Source of the DNA: Methylobacterium sp. WL119
Lineage (GTDB): Bacteria > Pseudomonadota > Alphaproteobacteria > Rhizobiales > Beijerinckiaceae
Direction of reading: 5' to 3'
Assembly (NCBI RefSeq): GCF_008039875.1
Contig: NZ_VRUU01000038.1
Location: 1-44,199 of the forward strand
DNA: 44,199 nt
The first letter of the stretch is position 1, and each line of letters begins with the position of its first letter. The notes beneath the pieces were generated by a model. That model was not told where the DNA came from, ran no database searches, and worked only from the letters and a program-made list of their open reading frames with translations. Below, in pieces: positions 34,301 through 41,893 of this stretch. The position numbers and the translations under genes were made by a program.

Positions 34301-35071
34301 CTAATCCGAAGGTTTCTCACCTGATGGAACTACGTGTCTTCCGGTTGTACCGGCAGGCATAAGCTTGCCGAAAAAACTTCTTTCGTCAAACACACTACCT
34401 TCTATAATTTTCATAAATTCTTTGTTGCTAAATTGTTTCATCAGCTCTTCGGCCAAAATATTCTGTTTTATAGTTCCTATCTCTATTATGATTTCTATGC
34501 ATCTGTTTATCATATTTGATAGTCTTTCGGAAGCAACTGCAGTGTGTGCTATTCTAATTGTTGGGTATGTGAATTCAAATTTTGGAGACTTAAGATGCAG
34601 AACGACATGGTCCTTATTCCATGCCGTTGGCTCTAAGTTTTCACCAGAACCATAATGAGCTATGACTGTATCGCGTATTTTTGTTATATATTTGTGATCG
34701 CTTTTTTCATTCGCGTTCATCTTGCCGACTACATCAATTTTAAATCGAGCGCTTGAGCTTGAATGTACAGCCCTACAATAAAGCATCATAGCGTGAACGA
34801 ACAATGCCTCAGTAATTATTGCCGACTCGTCCTCGACAGAATCTTTTCGATTTTCGAAAGAGGTTGTACTAGCTGTATCAAACGCTTGCCTTGCTTCGCT
34901 AAGGTCGTGATTGATCGATCTAACAGCTTCAATGTTACGAAGAGCCCTAACAAGGGAACCGTATTTTTCATCCTTATAGTCAAAATCTTTGAAGGCTTCT
35001 GATAGATCGTAGGGCGGTATTTTATTTGCGATATGTGTTTTTCTTGGCATCCAAGGCATCTTGCAATCCAA
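34301..35071 (-). CDS. HEPN-like protein (AT-rich)
   Basis: 256 residues, all helical in the central part. EALFVHAMMLYCRAVHSS (residues 88-105) and KIRDTVIAHYG (131-141) give an R-x5-H pattern (Arg133, His139), the hallmark of HEPN-type ribonucleases and related proteins in toxin, abortive-infection and CRISPR systems. Low GC suggests transfer. No antitoxin-like nucleotidyltransferase is adjacent. It lies just downstream (on the minus strand) of a second HEPN-like gene. The enzyme activity is not proven; some HEPN proteins are inactive. Confidence 0.6.
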   Translation of the reverse strand: MDCKMPWMPRKTHIANKIPPYDLSEAFKDFDYKDEKYGSLVRALRNIEAVRSINHDLSEARQAFDTASTTSFENRKDSVEDESAIITEALFVHAMMLYCRAVHSSSSARFKIDVVGKMNANEKSDHKYITKIRDTVIAHYGSGENLEPTAWNKDHVVLHLKSPKFEFTYPTIRIAHTAVASERLSNMINRCIEIIIEIGTIKQNILAEELMKQFSNKEFMKIIEGSVFDERSFFGKLMPAGTTGRHVVPSGEKPSD

Positions 35072-35113
35072 AAATTTATTAGTCAGTCAGTACTGTCTAT
35101 TGTTTCTAGGTCT

Positions 35114-35644
35114 CTACGTCGTGATATCCAATCGCGCCGCCTGATAGACAGCTACGGCCATCGCTGCCCAAAGGGTGACGAAGCCTAACGTCACACGATC
35201 TCTTGGCTCCTGCTGTTTGATAGCCACAGTCGTTTCGAAGGTGCCTCTCTTGATGTGGGCGGTCTTGAAGGCTTCACTGGTCACCGCTTTGTGCGGGCCC
35301 AGCGCCTTCTCGAAGGCATCGGCATCCTGCTTGCCAATTGCGGCGTCGAGCCTGTGAGCGAAACGGTTGCGGAGCGTGCCTACAAACTTCAGACTTGGAC
35401 CGAAGCTTTCATCTAGGCCCAAGGCGATCGCGAGCTTGATGCGCCCATAGTAGTCGATCTCGAGATCCTTGATCCCCGCCGGGTTGGGGAGGCGCGCTCG
35501 GATGAAGTCGATTAGTTCGCTCTCGATGTAGATGTGGCCGCGCACCACCGCCCCAAGTTCGTCCTCGCCCAGGAGAGCTTGATTGAAGCGCTGCAGCTTC
35601 TCGTCGATGCCCATTCGGACGCTGGTCTCAGGTTCCTCGCTCAT
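35114..35644 (-). CDS. Membrane-tethered HEPN/MtlR-like protein
   Basis: 176 residues from ATG 35644. The helical domain (residues 15-130) includes VVRGHIYIESELIDFI and a central TLRNRFAHRL, where Arg92 and His97 form an R-x4-H pair as in HEPN proteins and MtlR-type proteins. Residues 152-170 are a single hydrophobic helix (LGFVTLWAAMAVAVYQAA) near the C-terminus, which would anchor the domain to the inner membrane. It follows an 80-codon gene after 4 bp and, before that, an XRE regulator, so the three probably form an operon. Possible roles are a membrane-linked RNase or a sensor. Confidence 0.6.
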   Translation of the reverse strand: MSEEPETSVRMGIDEKLQRFNQALLGEDELGAVVRGHIYIESELIDFIRARLPNPAGIKDLEIDYYGRIKLAIALGLDESFGPSLKFVGTLRNRFAHRLDAAIGKQDADAFEKALGPHKAVTSEAFKTAHIKRGTFETTVAIKQQEPRDRVTLGFVTLWAAMAVAVYQAARLDITT

Positions 35645-35648
35645 ATTT

Positions 35649-35891
35649 CTATCGCTTTCGGTGTCGGGCACCGCCATCCTGGAATTGGATGCTAGGCCTC
35701 GCGGGCAATGCGGCTTCGTTCCTGGCGTAGGCCTGCGACGGGGTGCGGCCGGCATCAGTGGTCGCCAACTCCCGCGAACCATCGGCAGCGGTGACCCCGG
35801 TCAATATGGCGTAGCCGCACATTGGCAGCCGAAGGATCTCGCCCAGCGACTCACTGTAGAACCGCGGCCCCCGGGGCAACAGGGTCAGCAT
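35649..35891 (-). CDS. Small hypothetical protein between XRE and HEPN genes
   Basis: 80 codons from ATG 35891, 44 bp after the XRE stop and 4 bp before the HEPN-like start. The product reads as a natural sequence (ESLGEILRLPMCGYAILTGV, then ELATTDAGRTPSQAY), but no domain is recognised. The start is not certain. Confidence 0.45.
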   Translation of the reverse strand: MLTLLPRGPRFYSESLGEILRLPMCGYAILTGVTAADGSRELATTDAGRTPSQAYARNEAALPARPSIQFQDGGARHRKR

Positions 35892-35935
35892 GTAGTGCAA
35901 GCTCGGGCGTAGCTCTCCCTTCCGAGCTGGCCCTC

Positions 35936-36190
35936 TCACGGCGCCTTCCGCTCCCGGAACCGGATTCCGGCGCCGCCCCCGTTCTCGGGGATGAACTCCA
36001 GCCCGGCGCGCTCGAAGGCCTCGACCAGGGCGCGGTTGTTCATGGTCGCCATCCGCGCAGTCTCCTCCTTCGTCTCGAAGGCGCCGATCGTCGATCCAGG
36101 CACGCCAGACACCTCGACAAGATCCTTTTGCTGCCAACCCACGAGGGCGCGGGCAGCGCGACACATGCGCGGCGTGAGCTTGATGGACAT
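35936..36190 (-). CDS. XRE-family HTH transcriptional regulator
   Basis: 84 residues. Residues 5-60 form the Cro/C1-type helix-turn-helix (MCRAARALVGWQQKDLVEVSGV, broken here, then STIGAFETKEE), and the C-terminal tail (RALVEAFERAGLEFIPENGGG) is the strand segment common in small alphaproteobacterial XRE regulators of mobile genes. It is divergent from the gene at 36297 and faces a set of GATACCGT repeats that are likely its operators. It probably represses both its own operon and the rightward genes. Confidence 0.88.
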   Translation of the reverse strand: MSIKLTPRMCRAARALVGWQQKDLVEVSGVPGSTIGAFETKEETARMATMNNRALVEAFERAGLEFIPENGGGAGIRFRERKAP

Positions 36191-36216
36191 GGCCTGACCA
36201 GTAGGAGACGCATCAA

Positions 36217-36276
36217 ACTGTATCCCAGATACCGTCCTGTTGACAAGCTACCGTATATCTGTATGCTGGATACCGT
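36217..36276. promoter_or_regulatory. GATACCGT operator repeats
   Basis: GATACCGT occurs at 36228-36235 and 36269-36276, with a one-base variant GCTACCGT at 36247-36254. The first is part of a near-palindrome, ACTGTATC, CCA, GATACCGT (36217-36235, one mismatch). The repeats bracket the promoter at 36240, as expected for an XRE repressor. Confidence 0.55.
36240..36267 (+). promoter_or_regulatory. Putative rightward promoter
   Basis: TTGACA (36240-36245), 16 bp, TATGCT (36262-36267), placed between the operator repeats and 30 bp before the ATG at 36297. Confidence 0.5.
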
Positions 36277-36296
36277 TCGATATGCGAGTTACTGTC

Positions 36297-36728
36297 ATGA
36301 CAAAGGACCGCCTCTCTTGGACCACCGCTCTCCTTGATCTGAAATCCGGCCGCGCATCCCGCGCCGACATCCGCGAGGAGCGTCTGCGCAGCACCGCCGG
36401 CCTTCGCGGCACACCTGCCATCGCCCTTTACGCTTGGCGTGGCCGGTCCGGTTGCCGCTACGTCACCGGCGTTCACGACCTCGTCCCCGTCGTCGACGCG
36501 GATCAGGCGCCCGCCGTCTTCATCGCGATCAGCCGTAACGCTGCCGGCCTCGCCTGCATCGTCGGGGTTCTGGCGTTCGAGGGCGATCTCCCCGCACTCG
36601 TCGCCTTCCTGCGTACCTCCGCTGTTGCCGGCGCGACGGAACTGCAGCTGCACCGCCTCGCCGAGACCGGAGGTGAGCGCGCGGCGATCGTCGCCGACCT
36701 GACCGAGATCACCATCACGGTCGCCTGA
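36297..36728 (+). CDS. Hypothetical protein divergent from the XRE regulator
   Basis: 143 residues from ATG 36297; an ATG at 36282 is an alternative. Segments ALYAWRGRSGCRYVTGVHDL and AVFIAISRNAAGLACIVGV suggest a small alpha/beta domain. No motif recognised. Transcribed from a promoter flanked by XRE operators, so probably part of the element's regulated genes. Confidence 0.65.
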   Translation: MTKDRLSWTTALLDLKSGRASRADIREERLRSTAGLRGTPAIALYAWRGRSGCRYVTGVHDLVPVVDADQAPAVFIAISRNAAGLACIVGVLAFEGDLPALVAFLRTSAVAGATELQLHRLAETGGERAAIVADLTEITITVA

Positions 36729-36807
36729 TCGCGCGCCGGTCCGTCCGGCGTCAGTATTTCCCTTCCCCATCCCTCACCACCGCCACGAGCCCTCTGGAGC
36801 CCGAACG

Positions 36808-37347
36808 ATGAAGCACGCCTGTATCCCCGATTTCTCGACCTACCTGCCGTCCCGGACACCGATCGCACATCCCACGCCGGCCGACCCGATCCACGCCGCG
36901 ATCCAGCGGCACTGCGCTGCGCTCGACAACTACCGGACCGCGCCGAGCCTGATCACGAACAACGAAGTCGACGCTGCCTTCGACGCTCTGGTCGTCACCG
37001 CCTGTGCCAGCCGCGTCGGCGCAATGGCCTTGCTGGCGCACTTGCGCACCTTCCTCACAGAGGAAGCTGATTTCGCCGACGGCTGGTGGCCGTCCTTCCA
37101 GATGGCCCATGCCCGCGCTGCCGACCTGCAGCTGCTCCTCGGCGGCGGCATGCCACCTACCGCGATCCCGCCGGCATTCCCGTCCGGGCGGATGGTGCCG
37201 GCGGCTGTGGTCCACATGCAGGCGCCGCAGCCCATGCCGCTGCACCTGCACGTCATCCACGGGGTCGGCGCTGCCAACGAATTGATCTCGGCCATCGCGA
37301 TTTTCGGCGCCAGCGCCTGGCTCGTCGGCCTCGCCACCACCCTCTGA
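36808..37347 (+). CDS. Hypothetical protein, Methylobacterium-type
   Basis: 179 residues with GGAG before the ATG. The first 115 residues are helical (DPIHAAIQRHCAALDNY, then EVDAAFDALVVTACAS), as in a family of small proteins repeated in Methylobacterium-like mobile regions. A loop and a hydrophobic C-terminal helix (LISAIAIFGASAWLVGLA) follow, which may anchor it in the membrane. Unknown function. Confidence 0.65.
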   Translation: MKHACIPDFSTYLPSRTPIAHPTPADPIHAAIQRHCAALDNYRTAPSLITNNEVDAAFDALVVTACASRVGAMALLAHLRTFLTEEADFADGWWPSFQMAHARAADLQLLLGGGMPPTAIPPAFPSGRMVPAAVVHMQAPQPMPLHLHVIHGVGAANELISAIAIFGASAWLVGLATTL

Positions 37348-37411
37348 AAACCCGTCCTGCCCCTTGCCCCGGGCCGGCCGGCTCGCGGGCTTCCCCTATG
37401 GAGAACCCGAT

Positions 37412-38095
37412 ATGCGCAACCCCCTGAACCGCCACCCAAGCGACGAGACGAAGCCGACCCTTCGCGAGCGCCTGACTGCAACGAAGGCCGGCCTCCGCGA
37501 TGCAACGGCCCGCGCCGGCAAGGCCGCGGCCTCCGCGAGGATCATGCTGCAGAAGCCAAAGCCGAAGCCCGAGCCGGCGCCTGTCGAGCGCGAAACCAAT
37601 CCGGCGCGTCGGGCCGTGATGGCGGGCTCTCTTGCTGCCGCCGTTCCACTGCCGGCGCTCGCATCAGCACCTTCGCTTTCTACTGAGGAGGCCGCTTTTC
37701 TGGCCGTACTCCCCGCCGTCCTGCCGCTGCTGCACCGGATCATCCCGGCAGATGCGGAGATGACGCGCCTCTATGACGAGGCTGAAGGCATTGCAGGGCG
37801 TTGGCCTGGGCCAAACGACGATACCGCGTGCTTAGCTTGGTCGAAACGCTGCGACGAGGCGCGGGACGCAAACGGCTATCACGCGGCTTGGCAGGCGGCG
37901 AACGCGATCGAGATGGAGCTCGTCGCTCTGGTCGAGGAGTTCGAGAAGATTCCTATGCAGACGTTGCCGGCCATCCTGCTGAAGGTCGCGCTCAACGGCC
38001 TCGGCGAATGGTGGGAGGAGAGCGCCTGCGCCGATCTACATCGTCTCGCTGCCGAGCGGTTCGGTCTGCCTGTCATTGAGCGGCCGGAGGCTTGA
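37412..38095 (+). CDS. Hypothetical protein with possible membrane or export segment
   Basis: 227 residues from ATG 37412 with GGAGAA upstream. The N-terminal 50 residues are basic and helical, followed by a Lys/Pro-rich stretch. A hydrophobic twin-Arg-like segment comes next (PARRAVMAGSLAAAVPLPAL, about 67-86), with helices and a Trp-rich C-terminal part after it (GEWWEESACADLH). The RR followed by a hydrophobic stretch is reminiscent of an internal signal, but its position far from the N-terminus argues against Tat export. No family recognised. Confidence 0.6.
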   Translation: MRNPLNRHPSDETKPTLRERLTATKAGLRDATARAGKAAASARIMLQKPKPKPEPAPVERETNPARRAVMAGSLAAAVPLPALASAPSLSTEEAAFLAVLPAVLPLLHRIIPADAEMTRLYDEAEGIAGRWPGPNDDTACLAWSKRCDEARDANGYHAAWQAANAIEMELVALVEEFEKIPMQTLPAILLKVALNGLGEWWEESACADLHRLAAERFGLPVIERPEA

Positions 38096-38097
38096 GC

Positions 38098-38499
38098 GTG
38101 GGTGACGTTCACCCCTTCCGCCCGCGAACGGCCGCTCGTCTGCCGCCTCCGCCCTCGCCGGCGGAGACCCGTTACATGATCGAGGAAGCCGCCCAGACCG
38201 CCCTCGACACTGCCGACGCCCTGCTCGCGATCCTCGACCGGATGGACGGCGATGCGGACCACGAGGACAGCAGGGACGCTGGACCCGCCCTCGCCGCACC
38301 CGAGAGCCATCATGGCAGGCAGGTCGTGTGGCTGCACGGAAACGAGCGCGATCGCGAGGCGGGGGCACCGGAGACCGTGCTGCCGATCGTGACGGCCAAG
38401 GATGCCGTGACCTCGCCCGCTCCCCTCGCATGGGGCGGCAGGGGCAACATTGTCTCGGCAGCTGGCGTGGTGCTGCTGGAGATGGTAGCGGGGCGGTGA
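38098..38499 (+). CDS. Small hypothetical protein
   Basis: 133 residues from GTG 38098; a TTG at 38092, overlapping the previous stop, is the alternative. The N-terminal 30 residues are Pro/Arg-rich, then an acidic helix (EEAAQTALDTADALLAILDRM). The rest is low complexity. Likely co-transcribed with the gene before it. Confidence is limited because it lacks conserved-looking segments. Confidence 0.5.
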   Translation: MGDVHPFRPRTAARLPPPPSPAETRYMIEEAAQTALDTADALLAILDRMDGDADHEDSRDAGPALAAPESHHGRQVVWLHGNERDREAGAPETVLPIVTAKDAVTSPAPLAWGGRGNIVSAAGVVLLEMVAGR

Positions 38500-38664
38500 C
38501 ACTGATGGGCCGCTAAGAACGGATCTCTGCTTGGGCGCACGTGATCGGCTTGATAGCAAGGGCAGCGATCCGCACGAGCAACGATAGTCGACAGCTTCGC
38601 GCCTATAACTGCTATAGTGCTCGCCGCGCATTGTTTCTAGAAGCGAGCGCTTAGGGTCCGTTGA

Positions 38665-39891
38665 GTGAGGCTCGACGACGGCGCATCGTCCCAAAACACT
38701 GATTACGAGAATGAAGCAGCTATGGCAGCCGATCAGATCCCGATTGGACGAGGGGTAAAGCAGGGCGAAAACCCTGCGCAGTTCCAAGATAGCGTACTTC
38801 GACCCAACATCGTACCGGATCGGGCATCACCAACTGTAGCGAGCTACTTCCGTGTTCCGCCCGTCTGGATCGGTGAGCAGCCTACGCTTCCAGTCAATCA
38901 AGTGCTACCAATCACTTGGGGGCATGAGACCATACTGCGCCTCACGATGGCATGCGGTATAAAGATTCGAGTCCAACGGGACGGACTATTTGCATTCGAC
39001 TTTACTGACTTTTTACCCGCAACTTACACAATTATTCCTGGTTACATACATCCGGAAGCACCTCATCGCGTGCCAAAAGAGCATACCGCTGCTGAGCAGC
39101 AGGCGGAGAACATTGCCATTTTTCGCGCGCAGATCATGAACGCTCATCAAGCTTGTCTGACTACCGCTGAGGCACTCGTTCGTCAGCGAAGCGCGGCAAT
39201 GGGCTTCCCAGTCAACGCCTGGAACACATTCAAATCTATTAGCCTAGACGCTGTCCCGCCATACTACGACGACACAGAGGATGAGCGTGCTGTCGCACGG
39301 AATGTTTACAACAATAGTTATGAGATCCGTCGTGAGCACGATATGTCGCGTAGATTATTGGAATTAGATGTTGTTGCGAAGTCGTTTGATCTTTTGGATC
39401 AAGTTATCGCTTCATCGCCGACTGCCGTCGCAATGGTCGAGGGTGCGTATATGGCGGCCTCGCGATCTGTTGAGAAACGCTTCGGCGAGAGCGTCGTGCT
39501 TGGTTGGACTGTCTGCGAGCAACTAGTCTCAGTTGCATGGCAGCGATTGCTCGATAGTAAGAAATCTACAAATGAACATAACATCATGACCGGGAAACGG
39601 ATCGATAAACTTACCGGTCGCGACTATACAGCTTCTGTTATGACCGAGGTCTTAGAGCTTAGCGGCGTGCTTTCCGCCGATGTCTACAATTATTTAGAAA
39701 AAGGTCGCAAGGCTCGCAACGCCTGGGCGCATTCGATGCAGACACCAAACGATACCGATGTAAACGCTTGTATTTCAGGTATAAAAATACTGTTCAAGCA
39801 ACTACTGGATATTGATCTTGCTCTACAGACTGGTGGGCGAGGCGGCGTGCCGCAATGGCCTATTTGGATGTTGCATCGAAGTGTTCCGTAA
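38665..39891 (+). CDS. Large HEPN-like protein (AT-rich cargo)
   Basis: 408 residues from GTG 38665, with AGGG about 8 bases upstream; ATG 38722 is an alternative. The N-terminal ~200 residues are a mixed domain of unknown type (QVLPITWGHETILRL, then RDGLFAFDFTDF). The C-terminal ~150 residues are helical and contain ESVVLGWTVCEQLVSVAWQRLL and LEKGRKARNAWAHSMQ, where Arg351 and His356 form an R-x4-H pair as in HEPN/ApeA-type proteins. Low GC compared with the flanking genes. Such two-domain proteins often sense or restrict invading phage, which is inference. Confidence 0.65.
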   Translation: MRLDDGASSQNTDYENEAAMAADQIPIGRGVKQGENPAQFQDSVLRPNIVPDRASPTVASYFRVPPVWIGEQPTLPVNQVLPITWGHETILRLTMACGIKIRVQRDGLFAFDFTDFLPATYTIIPGYIHPEAPHRVPKEHTAAEQQAENIAIFRAQIMNAHQACLTTAEALVRQRSAAMGFPVNAWNTFKSISLDAVPPYYDDTEDERAVARNVYNNSYEIRREHDMSRRLLELDVVAKSFDLLDQVIASSPTAVAMVEGAYMAASRSVEKRFGESVVLGWTVCEQLVSVAWQRLLDSKKSTNEHNIMTGKRIDKLTGRDYTASVMTEVLELSGVLSADVYNYLEKGRKARNAWAHSMQTPNDTDVNACISGIKILFKQLLDIDLALQTGGRGGVPQWPIWMLHRSVP

Positions 39892-40031
39892 CACACCCCT
39901 TATATGCAATCACGTTATTGGCAGCAGACCGGGCATGAGGCTGGCTGCGGAAACGTGGCCCCGGCACTTGGGCCGCTTCTGTTCTACGCGGCCGGACTGT
40001 AGGGCCCGCGACGCTGGAGCTTTCAGTTTTG

Positions 40032-40088
40032 CACGCGACTAGCTGGCGCGCGTGTGAAGCTTGAAACCGCCAAACGTGGACGTCCACG
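40032..40088. promoter_or_regulatory. Inverted repeats at the start of the excisionase-like gene
   Basis: CACGCG at 40032-40037 pairs with CGCGTG at 40049-40054, and CGTGGACGTCCACG at 40075-40088 is a perfect 14-bp palindrome. They overlap the translation start of the HTH gene, so they could be autoregulatory sites. Confidence 0.35.
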
Positions 40089-40378
40089 CTGAAAAACCAC
40101 TAGTGATCTGCTTCACACCCGCCGAGGTTGCAGGTCGCTGGAAATGCTCGGCCAGCTTCGTCCGCAGGCTGATCGACAACGGCGAGCTATCGGCGTTCCG
40201 GGCCGGTGGTAAGCTGCTCCGCGTCAGGGAGCCGGACCTGCTAGCATACGAGCAGCGTCAAAGCACGAGCGCCAAGATTGCAGTCGTGGACACAACACCC
40301 CACAGTGCGGACCGCAGTGCTCCTGTCTTGGGGCTGGATGCTGCAATCAAGCATCATCGCCAGCGAGCAGGTCGATAA
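40061..40378 (+). CDS. Excisionase-type HTH protein
   Basis: 105 residues from TTG 40061 (GTG 40076 is an alternative). Residues 16-68 (ICFTPAEVAGRWKCSASF, then RRLIDNGELSAFRAGGKLLRV) are the winged HTH_17/MerR-like excisionase fold, followed by a flexible basic tail. It may direct excision of the element or act as a small DNA-binding regulator. It lies directly upstream of, and converges with, the RHH gene. Confidence 0.8.
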   Translation: MKPPNVDVHAEKPLVICFTPAEVAGRWKCSASFVRRLIDNGELSAFRAGGKLLRVREPDLLAYEQRQSTSAKIAVVDTTPHSADRSAPVLGLDAAIKHHRQRAGR

Positions 40379-40398
40379 ATCAGGCATCAAGCTAAGTT

Positions 40399-40926
40399 CT
40401 AGACCTTCTCTCCATCGACGATAAAGCGTTGAATGGCCTGGGGCGCGGTGATAATTCCTGCCTTCTCATCGCCAGCTTGATCTAAGTCGCCGCGATATGA
40501 GAGTATCGTCTGATTTGAGATGATTTGTGCGGCGTACTTTGCGCGTCTTTCAAAATCTTCGTCACCACGCATCATGCCTATCGCTTCGAGATGTGATTTA
40601 CTACAACTCAAAGTAAGATAATAGAAGGCCATCCCGACGGTGTTAGCCAGAGCTGGGTCATTCTCCCAGTTTCTACCATCTTTTGAAACTGAAGTTTTTA
40701 TCGCTGTAGAAATATATTGTAGCAGTTTTGCAGTTCGGTCTCCGCCAAGGAGAATCGCATGCAAATCGCTCTCGCGAAAAGACTGCTCCAATCTGAACTC
40801 CACTTCTTGTGCGATCGAGCGTCCAGATTTTTCGGCCGCAGTTTCTAGACGATCTCTAAGTTCTCGAGTCGAGCGCATGTTCAGGGGCACACGCTTGCCT
40901 TCGCCTTCCGGCAGCTTCCTAGACAT
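40399..40926 (-). CDS. Arc/TraY-like ribbon-helix-helix regulator
   Basis: 175 residues. Residues 10-50 (RVPLNMRSTRELRDRLETAA, then SGRSIAQEVEFRLEQSF) form an Arc/TraY-type ribbon-helix-helix. The C-terminal ~110 residues are an AT-rich helical domain of unknown function (LLQYISTAIKTSV, then RAKYAAQIISNQTIL). It is divergent from the replication operon with TGCGTCAC palindromes between, so it is probably the repressor of that operon and of itself, the role Arc plays in phage P22. Confidence 0.82.
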   Translation of the reverse strand: MSRKLPEGEGKRVPLNMRSTRELRDRLETAAEKSGRSIAQEVEFRLEQSFRESDLHAILLGGDRTAKLLQYISTAIKTSVSKDGRNWENDPALANTVGMAFYYLTLSCSKSHLEAIGMMRGDEDFERRAKYAAQIISNQTILSYRGDLDQAGDEKAGIITAPQAIQRFIVDGEKV

Positions 40927-40954
40927 CCATTCTCATCCACCAGGCGATGAAATG

Positions 40955-41038
40955 CTCTGCGTCACCTAGCACGCAGAGAGATTGACAAGCAAGGCGGCCT
41001 TCTCGTAGCACTGAGAACGCTGCGTCACCCGTGACGCA
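40955..41038. promoter_or_regulatory. TGCGTCAC palindromes controlling the replication operon
   Basis: CTCTGCGT (40955-40962), 8 bp, ACGCAGAG (40971-40978) and TGCGTCAC, CC, GTGACGCA (41021-41038) are two perfect palindromes that share the half-site TGCGTCAC (also at 40958-40965). A TTGACA at 40982-40987 lies between them, though the matching -10 (GTAGCA or TAGCAC) is poor. The second palindrome would cover the transcription start. Likely operators of the RHH protein. Confidence 0.6.
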
Positions 41039-41052
41039 TTTTGGAGGGCGAG

Positions 41053-41262
41053 ATGATCTTGGAGGAGGTAGTTCGCAGAGCGCAACAAGGGCTTCCTGTG
41101 AAAGTCCCTGCGCTCGCTGAGGCGAGCGGGAGATCCCGAAACGCTCTATATCAAGCGATCAAACGGGGAGAATTGGAAGCAGTCTGGTTGGGCCGCGCCG
41201 CAGTGGTTCCAGGTGCAGAAGCTTTACGGCTGCTTGGCCTATCACAGCGGGACGCAGCATGA
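41053..41262 (+). CDS. Small HTH protein, first gene of the replication operon
   Basis: 69 residues from ATG 41053 with GGAGG 5-9 bases upstream; a TTG at 41041 is rejected. Residues 18-50 (PALAEASGRSRNALYQAIKR) form a helix-turn-helix of the excisionase or Cro-like kind. It ends with an ATGA overlap. Probable early regulator of the element. Confidence 0.75.
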   Translation: MILEEVVRRAQQGLPVKVPALAEASGRSRNALYQAIKRGELEAVWLGRAAVVPGAEALRLLGLSQRDAA

Positions 41263-41456
41263 AGAAGCCCGAGGCTTTTCCAAGCGCTCGGGCTTCCAAG
41301 ATTGTCGAATTCCAGCCCGACACCTTGGATCTTAGCGCTTCACTCGTCACTCGCCAAGCGCAGTGCATTGCAGTCCGTTGCAGACTGTCGGCCTCTATCG
41401 CAGCCGTGGTGGCCGAACTCGCTTTCGGCTCGTCCAATGCCGAGGCCTCCCTATGA
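41259..41456 (+). CDS. Small hypothetical protein in the replication operon
   Basis: 65 residues, start and stop both within 4-bp ATGA overlaps. Basic start (MKKPEAFPSARASK) then Leu/Ala-rich helix. No family recognised; supported by coupling to its neighbours. Confidence 0.6.
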   Translation: MKKPEAFPSARASKIVEFQPDTLDLSASLVTRQAQCIAVRCRLSASIAAVVAELAFGSSNAEASL

Positions 41457-41893
41457 GCGGCCTCCTCACTTCCACTGGGCTTCTGCGCGAAATCAATCCC
41501 GGCATCTTGGGCGTCCGCACAATCCTTTCGGATTATCGGGATACCAATCAGGCAGCATTGATCATGCTGCCGCCGCGGGACGAAGCCGCCGCAAGCCACG
41601 CCGCGATCCTCGAGCTGCACGGGCTCTCGCCGCGGCTTCCGATGCCGGCCATCGGGCGTGCGCCGGCCTACAGGCCTTGGCGGCAACCAATCCACGTCTT
41701 CACGGACCGCCAGACCCGGCGCCATCGCGACATGGCCCTGTGGGTGCACCGTGTCGGTGGCAATCACCTGTCCGCGTCCGAGCGTCGGTTCGTCGGCGAA
41801 GCGATCAAGTGGAAGCGCGAGCTCTCGATCACGCAAGCGGATTGGCTGACCGAGATCGTCGACCGCCTGGATATGTTGGAGCGCGGCCTATGA
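41453..41893 (+). CDS. Hypothetical protein in the replication operon
   Basis: 146 residues between ATGA overlaps. It contains HVFTDRQTRRHRDMALWVHRVGGN (in parts) and the C-terminal helix ITQADWLTEIVDRLDML, which looks like a DNA-binding or primase-accessory type alpha protein. No known domain. Likely to act with the primase-like and ATPase proteins that follow. Confidence 0.65.
   Translation: MSGLLTSTGLLREINPGILGVRTILSDYRDTNQAALIMLPPRDEAAASHAAILELHGLSPRLPMPAIGRAPAYRPWRQPIHVFTDRQTRRHRDMALWVHRVGGNHLSASERRFVGEAIKWKRELSITQADWLTEIVDRLDMLERGL

Noticed and set aside
35892..36164. Extension of the 80-codon gene to an ATG at 36164
   Set aside because: Would overlap the XRE gene almost completely in another frame, and the extra part is Arg/Gly-rich antisense-like sequence.
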